This document shows, one piece after another, positions 28,282 to 38,446 of a DNA stretch of 40,153 nt. Position numbers and translations under genes: made by a program. Origin of the DNA: Diphasiastrum complanatum (Eukaryota; Streptophyta; Lycopodiopsida; Lycopodiales; Lycopodiaceae); contig CM055111.1 of NCBI GenBank assembly GCA_029204225.1, positions 8,454,711 to 8,494,863 of the forward strand, given 5' to 3'. Numbering within the stretch: the first letter of the stretch is position 1; each line of letters starts with the position of its first letter. Below the pieces are notes generated by a model. That model searched no databases. It worked only from the letters and a program-made list of their open reading frames with translations, and had not been told where the DNA came from.

Positions 28282-29440
28282 TTGGCTTCTATTTACAGTA
28301 AGTATTCCATTTTTGGTGATATTTGGATGTTTGATCAAGTTCTAGCATGATTTTGCATTGCTTTGTTGATCAAATCTTACTAACCTTTGTTTTGTGAGTT
28401 GAACTTGTGGATCAAAAGCATATTTCAGGTCTATTGAAGATCAGAGGCTGAAAAGAAACTATTTTGGATCAGATCATAACACCTAATCATTTGTTGATTG
28501 TGAGGCTTGTGCATATTCAATACTAACAATGTTCTTTTCAATCCTATTGTTGACAATCTCCATTCTTGGATGAACACTCTCCTTAAGTGGATGAAACTTC
28601 TCCTTAAGTGGATGACAAATGCTCTTTTGAGTGAGTTGTAATTCTCCTAAAGGCTGAGCAAAGCTCCCATTTGGATGAAAGATCCCCTTTTTTGGGTGAA
28701 CATATTGTAAGCTCCATTGTGAAGAGCATATTGTAAAGATTGTCATCAATTTTGGCATAAATTTTGGTGTACTTTGTTGAGCATGTAAGTAACTCTCCTT
28801 ATGTAATTTGATTGGAGCATTTGCTGGAAGGTGTTAACCATTATGCAAGTGTGTTTTCAGGTTCTTAACAGGTTGAGGAACATTCTCATGTGAAGTGATC
28901 TTAGATCTACATCTAAACACCAAGATTTGACAAGATAGTGAAGCTAGTCTTGTGATTCACTAAGTGTGCTCATTCATTCACCTCTAAATCTTGTATTTAT
29001 CACTTGCTGGAGTTTATAAACTTTTAGAAGTGTGGTTTACATGTGGTTTTACAGGTTGAATCAATATCTTAGTGTGTTGATCATATGTTGATCAAGTTTG
29101 TTCATTACTAGGTAATCTTGGCATCCTAGTTTTGGGTATTTTCTAAGAATGCAAGTAACTCTTCACACCATAACTTGATTTTGTCACTTGCTGGAAAGTT
29201 TGAGAGCTTAAGCAAGAGTGTGTTCAGGTTGGTTTGAGTTTGTAATCCATTCTTAGTGTGTGCAAAGTGTTGCATGTGTTTCAATCTTCCTTTCTATGCT
29301 TGAAAGCCAAATAGTTTCAAGATAGAGGTCATTTAGGGTTCTAAATCTTTTAAGATCTTCTCCTTCTTCATTTATTGAGAGAAAGGAGAGTGCTAGGTGC
29401 ATTAGAACAGAGCCTAAGGACACAAGAAGATTTTAGCATC
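28282..29440 (+). other. Leader with degenerate ~186 bp repeats
   Basis: No coding frame. A block of the form ACTTGCTGGA...AAG-GTGTG-TTTT-CAGGTT recurs near 28812, 28998 and 29183. CTCCTTAAGTGGATGA is directly repeated near 28575-28610. The leader may carry packaging or dimerisation signals; that is inference. Confidence 0.6.
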
Positions 29441-32400
29441 ATGACATCCAATGGTGGAATCATGTTGGAAGCTAAAGAGAGGTTAAACTCTACAAACTAT
29501 TCAACTTGGAAAGTGAGGATGGAGTCTTTACTAGAGTTGAATGAGCTAATGGATATAGTTGTGGGAATTGAAGAAAGACCTCTAATTCTTCAAGAGCAAC
29601 TAAATTTTGATAGAAGGGCTAAAAGAGCCTTACATATCATAAAGATGAATGTTACCAATGAACTTCTTAAAGAAGTTGGTAAATGTACTTCTTCAAGTGA
29701 AGCATGGAATGCTTTGAAGAAGATCTATGAGTCCAAATCCACATCTAGGGTTCTCACCCTAAGAAGGCAAATCTTCCAAAGTTGTCAAAGAGAGGGAGAG
29801 AGTGCACATTCATTTGTCTTGAAGGTTAAATCCTTGAATGATGATCTAGCATGCATAGATGAAAGCATAAAGGATGGGGAACTAGTTCAAGTCATGTTGA
29901 ATGGTTTGCTTGATGAACATTCTAACCTTGTACAATGCTTTGCTATACAAAAGTCCTTGCCAAGTGTCAATGACTTGCAAGAGATCTTGGTGGCTGAAGA
30001 GCATAGGTTGCAAGCCAAAGGTGGTGGTGCATCAACACAAGGTGGAGATGAAGAAGCTCTTTTCACAAAGGGCAAGTTCAAAGGCAAGTGGTCCAAGCAA
30101 GGTAGTTTGGAGCATGGAAAGCATTCTTCTTCTTTGCAAAGTAGGAAGCAAGATAAGTCCAAGTTCAAATGTTTTTATTGTGGAGTGAAAGGACATTTTG
30201 CAAATGAATGCCATAAGAAACAAAATGCTAGATCTAGGTTGAGATCTAATGTACTTCTTGGAGATGATAATTGTTGTGCTAACTTGGCAAGCTTTGGTGA
30301 ATCTATGGTCAATTTTTTGGATCCATTGGATCTTGAAGATGCACTAGTGTTACCTACTAGTCATATGGAGTCATGTGGAGCTAAATTAGCATCATGTTTG
30401 TACTCTTCTACTCATGGACTTCCAAGGCTTGGTGGTTCTTCAATGGTGCTAGATGGCAAGTGCAAAAATGGAAAAGGTAAGGAAGGAGCTAACTTCATCA
30501 ATGGAGTTGATGAAGATTCTTCTTTGGAAGTGATTGTTGCTAATGACTTGTTTGTTCATATGGAAAAAGATGGAGATGCTAAGTGTCATTCTTTGCAAGA
30601 AGATGGTTGTTCTTCTAATTCTTTTCATATTGATGTATGTAATCATGTGGGAAAAGATGATGGTGCTTTGAGCATGCTTGAAGGAAATGGTTCTTTTACA
30701 TCTTTTTGTGATAAAGTCATTTGTGCAACAAGTGGTGTCACATTTCTTCATAAAAAGAGTAGATCAAAGGTTTCTATCATGAGACTTGGTGAGGGAGATC
30801 ACAAGTCAAAAGGAAGAGAAGTATGTGAAGTGTTCAAAGTAGGATGTACTTTGAATGATGTTTTTATGAACGATAGTGAGGAAGAATCATTATCATATGA
30901 CTCATTACCTAAATCATTGAGTAGAAGTTCATGTTTGAAAAGAGAGAGTACTTCAATCACTCTTATGTTGAAGGTACTAAGGATTCTTTTCTTGGCTTCT
31001 AATATTCAAGAGTCTTCTACTTCTTATGGTGCAACTATCAAGAGGGAGGTTTCTAACTTTTGTGGTGCTAGCATTAAGAGGGAGTCTTGTGAAGGAAAGG
31101 GCAATGGAAGAGTGGTTCTTGGGAAGATCCAAAGCATGGATCTAACATCTCTTCATCAACTCAAAGCATTCTATGATTGTGGTGGATTGTTCATTCATGG
31201 TCAAGATGGCAAAAGGTTGGTTGAAGAAGACTACATGGAGCAACTCAAGTGGCAACTTCTTCAAGGCAAGGGAGATATCATTGGTGAGCTTATTGAGGTT
31301 TGTTATGAACTCAAGAGGGCTGTTTTGATTAGGTTTGATACTCATCTTCACCTACTCTACTTCATGTTAAATGGAAATGTTGGAATCTATCTTTTGGTTT
31401 ATGATGGTGGCATTGTTTTCACTAACTATAGTGAAGGGTCAAATTTGAGCATTGATGAGATCTTGTGGGATCTTTATCATGTGTTTGAGAGGGAGTATCT
31501 TCAGAGTTTCAGATCTGAAGATGTTCACATATGCAAGATCTTTGATGTCTTATTGGAAGATCAAGAGGTTGATCTTGGATTGCTTCATCAACACCAAGAG
31601 ACAAGTGGCAATTCGAAGCTAGTGAAAAGCATCAAAGAAGAGACAAATGGTCAAGGCATTTTGGATCTGTTTTTACAGGTTCTTGAAGGTTCAAGTAAGG
31701 TCTTTGGAGCTGCAAGGAAGTGTCTTCTTACTCTACCTCACTTGCCTAATCTCATGTATGAACATTGTTATGTCAATGTGTTGAAATTGTCAAATTTCAA
31801 TAAAACTAGTTCCATAGTTTTGCATCCTTTGGATCTTGGAGATGGAATAGTTATCATTGCTGGTTTGTATGATCAAGTACATGAATTCATTCAGATCTTG
31901 AAAGGTATTGAAGTGGTCAATATGTTTTCTTTTGAACAAAGTTCAAGATCTAGTATTCTAGTGTTGGCAAATTGGCAACTTGTTGACATTGTAGGATCAA
32001 GCGTTGTGTGCAAATCTTGTGGAGGTACTTCAAGTATTTCAAGTTCAGGTTTTGGTCATTCAAATGGAGTAGGGAACACATCTTTTTGGCATTCATTCAC
32101 TCAAAGGCTTTCATGGATTGAAGATCTACAAAGGCAAGGTGGTGATGGAAGTTCATTCATGGAGATACATGTTGCATTCACTATATGTATAGTGAAATGT
32201 GGAGGAGGCATGCAAACACTTGTTGATCACTTTCATTTACAACTTGTTTGCTGCTATTTTACAGAGAAACCAGAGATGGATACATGGAGGAATTCATTAA
32301 TTGAGATTCTATGTTCTTTTACATGTACCATTTTTATGATTCTATGTAAAATTGATGTAAGAAATAGTGAAGCATCCTATATGGACACTATTATCTATAT

Positions 32401-32515
32401 CAATTATGTTGTGTCCTATTTTGTACATATTAGGATCCTTGAGAAGAGATCTATTCTGATGATGGAGATCATTCTTAAGTTGGAACAAAGTAGTGTTGTA
32501 AAACTAGCAAGTTAA
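29441..32515 (+). CDS. Copia Gag with ~767-residue C-terminal extension of unknown function
   Basis: 1024 codons from the ATG at 29441. That ATG opens MTSNGGIMLEAKERLNSTNY, the usual start of copia Gag; the frame is open upstream to a TTG at 29375 but has no earlier ATG. Residues ~15-200 are the UBN2-type capsid domain (STWKVRMESLLE, SSEAWNALKKIYESKSTSR, LTLRRQIFQSC, GLLDEHSNLVQCF). A basic linker follows, then a CCHC knuckle CFYCGVKGHFANEC at residues 244-257. Residues 258-1024 show no protease DSG/DTG, no integrase HHCC or DDE, no RT YVDD and no RNase H motif. They are Ser/Gly/Leu/Asp-rich, with a more globular part at about 570-720 (DLTSLHQLKAFYDCGGLF, LLYFMLNGNVGIYLLVYDGG) and a hydrophobic C-terminus (DTIIYINYVVSYFVHIRI). 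No stop or frameshift. Confidence 0.9.
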   Translation: MTSNGGIMLEAKERLNSTNYSTWKVRMESLLELNELMDIVVGIEERPLILQEQLNFDRRAKRALHIIKMNVTNELLKEVGKCTSSSEAWNALKKIYESKSTSRVLTLRRQIFQSCQREGESAHSFVLKVKSLNDDLACIDESIKDGELVQVMLNGLLDEHSNLVQCFAIQKSLPSVNDLQEILVAEEHRLQAKGGGASTQGGDEEALFTKGKFKGKWSKQGSLEHGKHSSSLQSRKQDKSKFKCFYCGVKGHFANECHKKQNARSRLRSNVLLGDDNCCANLASFGESMVNFLDPLDLEDALVLPTSHMESCGAKLASCLYSSTHGLPRLGGSSMVLDGKCKNGKGKEGANFINGVDEDSSLEVIVANDLFVHMEKDGDAKCHSLQEDGCSSNSFHIDVCNHVGKDDGALSMLEGNGSFTSFCDKVICATSGVTFLHKKSRSKVSIMRLGEGDHKSKGREVCEVFKVGCTLNDVFMNDSEEESLSYDSLPKSLSRSSCLKRESTSITLMLKVLRILFLASNIQESSTSYGATIKREVSNFCGASIKRESCEGKGNGRVVLGKIQSMDLTSLHQLKAFYDCGGLFIHGQDGKRLVEEDYMEQLKWQLLQGKGDIIGELIEVCYELKRAVLIRFDTHLHLLYFMLNGNVGIYLLVYDGGIVFTNYSEGSNLSIDEILWDLYHVFEREYLQSFRSEDVHICKIFDVLLEDQEVDLGLLHQHQETSGNSKLVKSIKEETNGQGILDLFLQVLEGSSKVFGAARKCLLTLPHLPNLMYEHCYVNVLKLSNFNKTSSIVLHPLDLGDGIVIIAGLYDQVHEFIQILKGIEVVNMFSFEQSSRSSILVLANWQLVDIVGSSVVCKSCGGTSSISSSGFGHSNGVGNTSFWHSFTQRLSWIEDLQRQGGDGSSFMEIHVAFTICIVKCGGGMQTLVDHFHLQLVCCYFTEKPEMDTWRNSLIEILCSFTCTIFMILCKIDVRNSEASYMDTIIYINYVVSYFVHIRILEKRSILMMEIILKLEQSSVVKLAS

Positions 32516-32528
32516 GTTGAAGAGGGAG
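32516..32528 (+). other. Polypurine tract
   Basis: GTTGAAGAGGGAG directly before the LTR start TGTGAAA. The same run occurs in reverse at 39362-39381 in the right-edge copia. Confidence 0.85.
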
Positions 32529-33175
32529 TGTGAAAATTGTCAACATTTCCTTGTCTAGTTTTAGGCCAAAATTGCTAAAAATGGCACATAGTTTAGGATC
32601 TGACTTTTCACACGTGTGAAACAGGTCTAGATATTTTTAGTAAGTGTATTTTTTCAGTATGAAGAAGTGTCAAACTTCAAGACCTTCGAAATGAGTCCAT
32701 TTTCATGTATTTTGGACATATATGCCAATTTTACCTATGTAGGGCATATTTTAGGTAAGGAGGGTCTAGAGAGAGGAGAGAGAGTCATCTCTCTCAGCTA
32801 TATATAGCAGGTAGGCCGTGGAGAAACAGGTTGGAGCAGATCCATTGTATTCATTTGCTTAATGAGAGATTTTTCTATTGGGTTCTCCTTCCATTGTTGG
32901 CATTGTGTAGTGATTGAGTTCAAGCTTTGTGTGTATGATCTTAGGTGCTTTCCAAAAGTGATAGGCTGATGTATTATGGACTGTATAATGCTATTTTGGG
33001 CCGCACTTGATGTTTATGGAAGTTTCCATTTGTGATAAATGCTTTTTGATCAAGTTCTTTGCATTCTAGGTAGCATAGAATGTGTTGCCAATTCCTAGCT
33101 TATGTAGTTTGGAGTGCAAGCATTCAAGCCAATGATCTTGGAGTTTAGATCCACTTAGGATCTGTATTTTTCACA
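32529..33175 (+). repeat. 3' LTR of gag-only copia element
   Basis: 647 bp, identical by eye to the 5' LTR. Confidence 0.95.
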
Positions 33176-33180
33176 GTAGT
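33176..33180. repeat. Target-site duplication, right (GTAGT)
   Basis: Matches 27615-27619. Confidence 0.95.
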
Positions 33181-34176
33181 CACTATATCACCCATCTTCC
33201 ACATGTATCTCTATTTCTTGCTTTTGTATTTCTTTGAAGCTCAATAAATCTGAATTTTTCCAAAAACACTACCTACATCTTTTGGGAAATAAGTTGATCA
33301 ATACCCATTTTTTGTATTCTAACCATAGATGCAGTGATTTCGTGAATCTGCGAATCGCGATTCGCTGCAATGAATCGTTTGAAAAAAAAAAAATGCATTA
33401 CCTGATTTCGGGCCTCCTCCTCGCGGACAGAACCGCGCCAGCAGTGGAGGAGGCCAATTTTTTTTTTGATAGCTGTGGGCGTCCGATCATCACAAGTGAA
33501 TAGTTGGCAGGCATCTGGTGTCGGGTGGGTCTGAGCTTCGTGGAGAGCGAAATGACCAATTTTCGATATTTGGTAAGTGTAGGCTTGATTTTTTGCAATT
33601 GTTGACATTGAGCTGTAGGCAACCAAATCGAGCGTAGTTTGGCTCTAGACCACCTTTCTTCACGCCCACAGTGATTCCTACAGCATCAGTTTCAACCGTT
33701 ATGGCACGCCTAGCGAGATTTGAACACCACATTCCAAATGCTTGTGTATTTTTGCCATTTTCACAGAATGACTTGTTGGAAACCGAGTGAGGTGATGTCT
33801 GAGCCTAGAATGCATTTCCACATGCTTGCACAGACTCCTATGCCCTCCGTTCTGCCCGTCTACATTCGTATCACAAATTTCAATTTTCATGCCCTGATTC
33901 CATAAATTTTAGGGTTTAGGCGTGGACCATTGTGCAAACATTTGCTAGGGGCGTGGTTTAGGCCCACACTGCACTCCTTTATGTCTGCACGGACTCTGAC
34001 GCCTACATCAGTGGCCTGTTATCCCTCATACAGAAATTATTCTATCCCACGCGTATGCTCTTGTATTTTGAGCTCTATTTGAGCTCGGTAATGTTGTTCA
34101 ATGCAATGTATTTTTTTTCCTACTGAACGTTTGCTTGATTATTTGTTGTTTGTAGGTTTAGGGTCATGTTGATACG
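33181..34176. other. Flank of copia insertion and upstream region of BED exon
   Basis: No gene is recognised up to 34176. It contains the perfect 16 bp palindrome GCGAATCGCGATTCGC at 33350-33365. From ~33400 GC content and CpG rise, as in the BED exon, so part of it may be the 5' end and promoter of that gene. TTTGTAG at 34149-34155 is a possible splice acceptor. Confidence 0.35.
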
Positions 34177-34392
34177 ATGCCAGTGCGGGACCGAGGCCTT
34201 TGGGCCGAGGTTGAGCTTACCGACGGGGATGTGGGCACACACCATGGCTCAGGCACCCATAGATGGAGATGCTTGCATTGCGGTGGTCACTTCACGGGAT
34301 CACTCACCAGGGTTAGGGCTCACTTGTTGCGGGTTAGAGGGCCAGATGGGCGGACATTGGGCATATCTGATTGCCCCAGGATTTCTGATGAG
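34177..34392 (+). pseudogene. BED-type zinc-finger exon, orphan
   Basis: 72 codons in phase 0, from the first ATG after an upstream in-frame TAG to a GAG/GTACTA splice donor. It encodes MPVRDRGLWAEVELTDGD, then RWRCLHCGGHFTGSLTRVRA, HLLRVRGPDGR, GISDCPRISDE. This fits the plant BED-finger pattern WxCxxCxxxxxGSxTRVxxHLLxxxGxGIxxCP found at the N-terminus of hAT transposases and derived host proteins, where it binds DNA. The exon is unbroken and GC-rich compared with its surroundings. The rest of the gene is not found downstream; gypsy sequence begins within ~50 bp. Confidence 0.7.
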
Positions 34393-34424
34393 GTACTACT
34401 ACTTTCTTGCCTAATGAGCTTTCT

Positions 34425-37400
34425 GTTTAACTGGCACAGGCAAAGATCAAGAATTGAGTATTCGATTGGAATGGTTCAAACTCATAATTTTATTAATTCT
34501 CGTCTTGTGCAAAAACTCAGTTTCAAAACTGAAGCTAGCAATCATAGATATAAGTTTATCTAGCTTCAGGAGCAGAGTTGGAGACTTGGAACATAAAAGT
34601 CCCGAAGCTCCCAGTTTTGATACAAGGACACATAGAATTAGTTAATTTTCATGTTTTAGACCTAGCCTGCACTGATTTAATTTTGGGATATGAATGGTTA
34701 TTTAGTAAATCGCCGTCTCTTATAAATGATGTTGAGAAGCATATTCTCACTTTCAAGGAGGGTGTTATTTCATTAACTATAGAAATTTTGTCCGTTGGAT
34801 AAAATTTCTATAGTTAATGAAGTGGAAGCATTGGACTATTCACAGTATGAAGTTTTTTTTCTATTTTTGCTATTCCAGTTGTGGATGTTCTTGAAATGTA
34901 TCTAAATGGTTGTGACTTCTCAGCCATTCTGAACTTGGTAAATTTAGATCATGAACAAGCAATGAAAGAACAGATCATAAATGACTTTAGGGATGGTTTT
35001 CCATCTGAATTACCTCATGGTTTACCACAATCTAGGTCAGTAGACCACAAGATTGAGCTAATTCCAGGAAGTTAACCTGTCTCTAGACAACCTTATAGGT
35101 TTTCTCAGAAAGAGGAGATAGAGATTTCAAATCAAATAGAAAATTATCTAAGGATGGGACATATACATCCTAGTAAATCACCATGGGGCGCTCTTGTTCT
35201 TTTTAAAGCGAAGAAAGATGGAGGTTTTCGAATGTGTGTGGATTAGAAGGGCTTAAATAAAGTGACTGTCAAGAATAAATATCTGTCACCCAGGATGGAT
35301 GACCTTGTAGATCGCTTGGGTTGAGCTCAGTAGTGCACCAAGATAGATCTCAAGACAGGATACCATCAAATAACAATCAAGTCAGAGGAAGACAGGATCT
35401 CGTTTTAGATTTGGTCATTATGAATTCTTAGTATTACCATTTGTCTTAACAAATTTGCCAGCAATGTTTGAACGATTTATTTTGTCTGTAAAATTGTTTT
35501 GATGAAACTCCGACAGGAGTTACTCTACACTAAAGAGTCCAAGTGTGAATTCTTTAAACAAGAGTTGCTTTATCTTGGTCTTCAAATCACAGTTAATGGG
35601 ATCAAGATTGACGAAGATAAAATCAAGTTTGTGATTGAGTGGCCAATTCCAGGAACTGTGAAGCAAGTAAAATCAATTTAAAGATATATCGTTTTCTTTA
35701 GGAGATTTATTGAGGATTATGCTAAGGTAGCAGCACCGCTCAATAATCTGACAAAAGGGATTGTTAATAAAAAGAAAAAAAAGAATCAACCTAGTCCGCC
35801 TGTTGTTTGGATCGAGGAATTGAATCTATGTTTTGAGAAACTTAAAACATTGGTTGCTTCAGCTTCCGTGTTACAAATTGCAAATCTAGACTTACCTTGC
35901 ATCATGAGAGCGGTTCTATTACAAAAGGATAGGCCACTGGTGTTTGAAAGCAAAAAATTCACTGGTCCTTTGTTGCATTATACTACGCAAGAAAAGGAAT
36001 TGTTTGAAATAATCCATGCACTTAAAACCTGGCGCCACTACTTGTATGGTAGTAAGTTTATACTGTATACGGATCACCAGCCTCTTAAGTATTTTTGCAA
36101 TCAACATGATCTTTGGGGGAGGAAAGCTCGATGGGCTGAATTGATGCAAGAATTCGATCATGAAATCCGTTACATAAGAGGCAACTCTAATTAAGTTGTA
36201 GATGCTGTCATTTATCTAGATTTCCATGGACATATATCTTTCGCTGAGAGGAAAATATGAATCAAACTCCCATTCTGGTCATATTTGGAACATTGTTCGG
36301 ATCGGAAGAAATGTGGACGGTGTTGAGTCAAGTTCACAGGGGACTCAACTAACAAAGAAAGATAAGAAGATTGTGGGACAAGTTACCATTCGAGATGGAT
36401 TGCTATTTGTTGTGTACCTGGGGATGAGGAGCTCAAACGCAAGATTTTGTTTGAATGTCATGACATACCCTATGTAGGACATCCCGGTATACATAGGACT
36501 TTGGACTTGGTTAAAAGAGAGTTTTATTGGCCAAAGCTCAAACGATATGTCGAGTAATATGTTATTAAATGCAAGCCCTATCAACTAGCAAAGGCTAAAT
36601 GCCATAAGCCTGGTAGTTTGTTGCATCCGTTAGATATCCCTGATAAGAGATGGGAAAGCATATCTATGGATTTTGTAGTTGAACTTCCTAAGACCCAACG
36701 ACAAAATGATTCTATGTGGGTTGTAGTGGATCGGTTAAAAGTTAGATGTTTTCATACCAGTAAATTCGACTATAAAGGCTTCTGATTTAGCCCAGATCTT
36801 TGTTGAAAGATTATTTTGGTTGTATGGTCTGCCAAGTGACATTGTTAGTGATAGAGATCCTAAGTTCACAGGTCACTTTTGGTCAGCAGTATTCCATAAA
36901 TTGGAAACTTCTTTGAGTTTGAGTTCTTATGATCACCCTGAATCAGATGGCCAGACAGAAAGGACTAATCAAACTATGGAAGTTATTTTGAGGACGTTTT
37001 CTCACAGGCAATCTCATTGGGAAGATTAACTCCCACTGGTTGAGTTTGCATATAATAATAGAAAACATTCTGCTACAGGTTAAGCTTTTATGCATATGTA
37101 CGGTTTTCAACCTAGATCTCCAGTAAATGTTGAGATGAAGTCTGTTAAGATCCAGAAGGTTGCTAATTTCTTGCATGATATGCAAGAGATGTTTCAAGTG
37201 GCTAAGGATAGTATCCGTAGTACTCAGGATAGAGTTAAACACTATACGGATTTTAAGAGATCTCCAACATATTTCAAAGTTGATGATTGGGTATACCTTA
37301 GGATTCCAAAAGATTGTAAGACGTTATGTACAGGGAAGCATTACAAACTATCCACCCATTTTTGTGGACCATTCAGGATTGTACCTAGAATTGGTTCTTT

Positions 37401-37550
37401 GGCGTATGAACTCGATCTTCAAGGAAAATCGGATGCACACCCAATATTTCATGTAAGTCGTTTGAAACTAAGTTCACATGAAGGTGATACAGTTGGATCG
37501 GATGAGAATTTATCCCATTTGGAAGATCCATATCCTATAGCACAGGCATT
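34425..37550 (+). pseudogene. Ty3/gypsy pol (protease, RT, RNase H, integrase), degenerate
   Basis: Protease remnant: THNFINSRLVQKLSFKTE, then LVNFHVLDLACTDLILGYEW (34470-34800). RT: DHKIELIPGS, GHIHPSKSPWGALVLFKAKK, GGFRMCVD, KVTVKNKYLSPRMDDLVDRL, KIDLKTGYHQI, then MKLRQELLYTKESKCEFF (34880-35680). The segment that would hold the catalytic YxDD is missing. RNase H: PLVFESKKFTGPLLHYTTQE, LKTWRHYLYGSKF, YTDHQPLKYF (to 36190), with the first catalytic Asp region altered. Integrase: LVKREFYWPKLKRYV, SMDFVVELPK, SDRDPKFTGHFW, HPESDGQTERTNQ (D, D and E positions visible). Then a C-terminal DDWVYLRIPKDCK and HPIFHVSRLK. Many stops and several frameshifts; inactive. Confidence 0.9.
34769..34821. repeat. 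Perfect 21 bp inverted repeat with 11-base loop
   Basis: Arms 34769-34789 and 34801-34821 are exact reverse complements (core CATTAACTATAGAAATTTT) around GTCCGTTGGAT. The left arm belongs to the gypsy coding frame (GVISLTIEILS); the right arm looks like a templated copy of it. Confidence 0.95.
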
Positions 37551-37578
37551 TTTGTTTCCACGATGTCATTTTTGTGTA

Positions 37579-37667
37579 TCAACCCAACAGGGTTGGCTCA
37601 ACTGGTTAGCTTGGCATCCAAAGTTTCTTTGGTCCCAGGTTCGAGCCTCCCCTTGGAAACCAAGAAG
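37579..37667 (+). mobile_element. Short tRNA-like SINE-type insert (89 bp)
   Basis: It contains an RNA polymerase III A box TGGCTCAACTGG (37594-37605) and B box GGTTCGAGCC (37638-37647) 44 bases apart. It is flanked by a perfect 12 bp direct repeat CATTTTTGTGTA (37567-37578 and 37668-37679). The repeat suggests target-primed insertion. It has no obvious A-rich tail and is very short for a SINE, so it may be a tRNA-head-only copy. Confidence 0.6.
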
Positions 37668-37713
37668 CATTTTTGTGTACTAAAAGGACTGATATACCTT
37701 TAGTCCCTTGATC

Positions 37714-38446
37714 TCAAGTGTGACAATTTGGCATCACACCATCCCTCTCAGGTGTGTAGTGTGGTCTTGGTCTTGGGGGTTTGGATGTATGATTTAGGTC
37801 TCTCATAACATTCAACTCATCCCTTACTGTCCGTTGACTACAATCTAGGATTGGATTCCTCATTGCTTGACATTTAGATGTAGTGATGTAAACTGCCTCA
37901 ATAATCATGGCTCTAGATACCGCCTCTTCAAAAGGGGAGATTCCAGATTGGCATACTACTAATTGTATATCCGGTTGTAGGCCCTTAGGAAAAAAGTGAG
38001 CACTAATTAAGATGATACCTCTATTGCTAGCCCTATATTCAATTTTCGAATGAGCTCCTTGAGTTGTTTGATATACAAGCGTACTGATACTCCTAGTTCT
38101 TGTTGTATCATGGTTAGAGTGAACATTAGAATATCAACATTGTATCTAGGTCCAAACTCTGCTAAAAATAGTTCAAACAATTTTTTTCAAGTGGTGATGG
38201 AAGCTTTGGATAGATTATAGTACCAACGCCTAGCTTTTCCTATCAAAGTTGTGGAAAATAATATCATCCTATGCGTAGGATTTACAATGACGTTAACAAC
38301 CACTAGTGTCTCAAAATGTTTGAGATGCTCGTGAGCATTGTTTCCATGGAATTGCGGTAAGGAATGTGAAGAATTTCAGATCATTAAGATCAAAAACATC
38401 CTTTTGATCTTTGGTTAGAAAGATAACAAATCACCAACCTCGCCAA
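37714..38446 (-). pseudogene. Ty3/gypsy gag fragment
   Basis: The minus strand encodes LPQFHGNNAHEHLKHFETLV, then ILFSTTLIGKARRWYYNLSK, a TGA in place of the Trp after ITT, KKLFELFLAEFGPRYNVD, IQQELGVSVRLYIKQLKEL, and in another frame KGLQPDIQLVVCQSGISPFE. This is the retrotransposon gag capsid pattern (LxGxAxxWYxxL...TWxxLxxxFxxxF). It breaks off at the copia LTR at 38447, which seems to have inserted into it. Confidence 0.8.

Larger units (their letters stand above)
27620..33175 (+). mobile_element. Complete young non-autonomous Ty1/copia element (gag plus novel extension, no pol)
   Basis: A 5556 bp element bounded by two 647 bp LTRs (27620-28266 and 32529-33175) that are identical over their full length by eye. 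Each LTR starts TGTGAAAA and ends TTTTCACA. It is flanked by GTAGT on both sides (27615-27619 and 33176-33180). It has a primer site after the 5' LTR, a ~1.16 kb leader, one ORF of 1024 codons and a polypurine tract before the 3' LTR. Protease, integrase, reverse transcriptase and RNase H are absent, so it must be copied by enzymes from another element. Identical LTRs mean very recent insertion. Confidence 0.95.

Noticed and set aside
30260-32515. Hidden protease, integrase or RT in the extension of the gag-only ORF
   Set aside because: I found no DSG/DTG, HHCC, DDE, YxDD or RNase H motif in the frame; a profile search would still be needed to exclude distant homology.
37594-37647. A functional tRNA gene
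   Set aside because: A and B boxes are present, but I cannot draw acceptor and anticodon stems, and the insert is flanked by target repeats, which suits a SINE-type copy.
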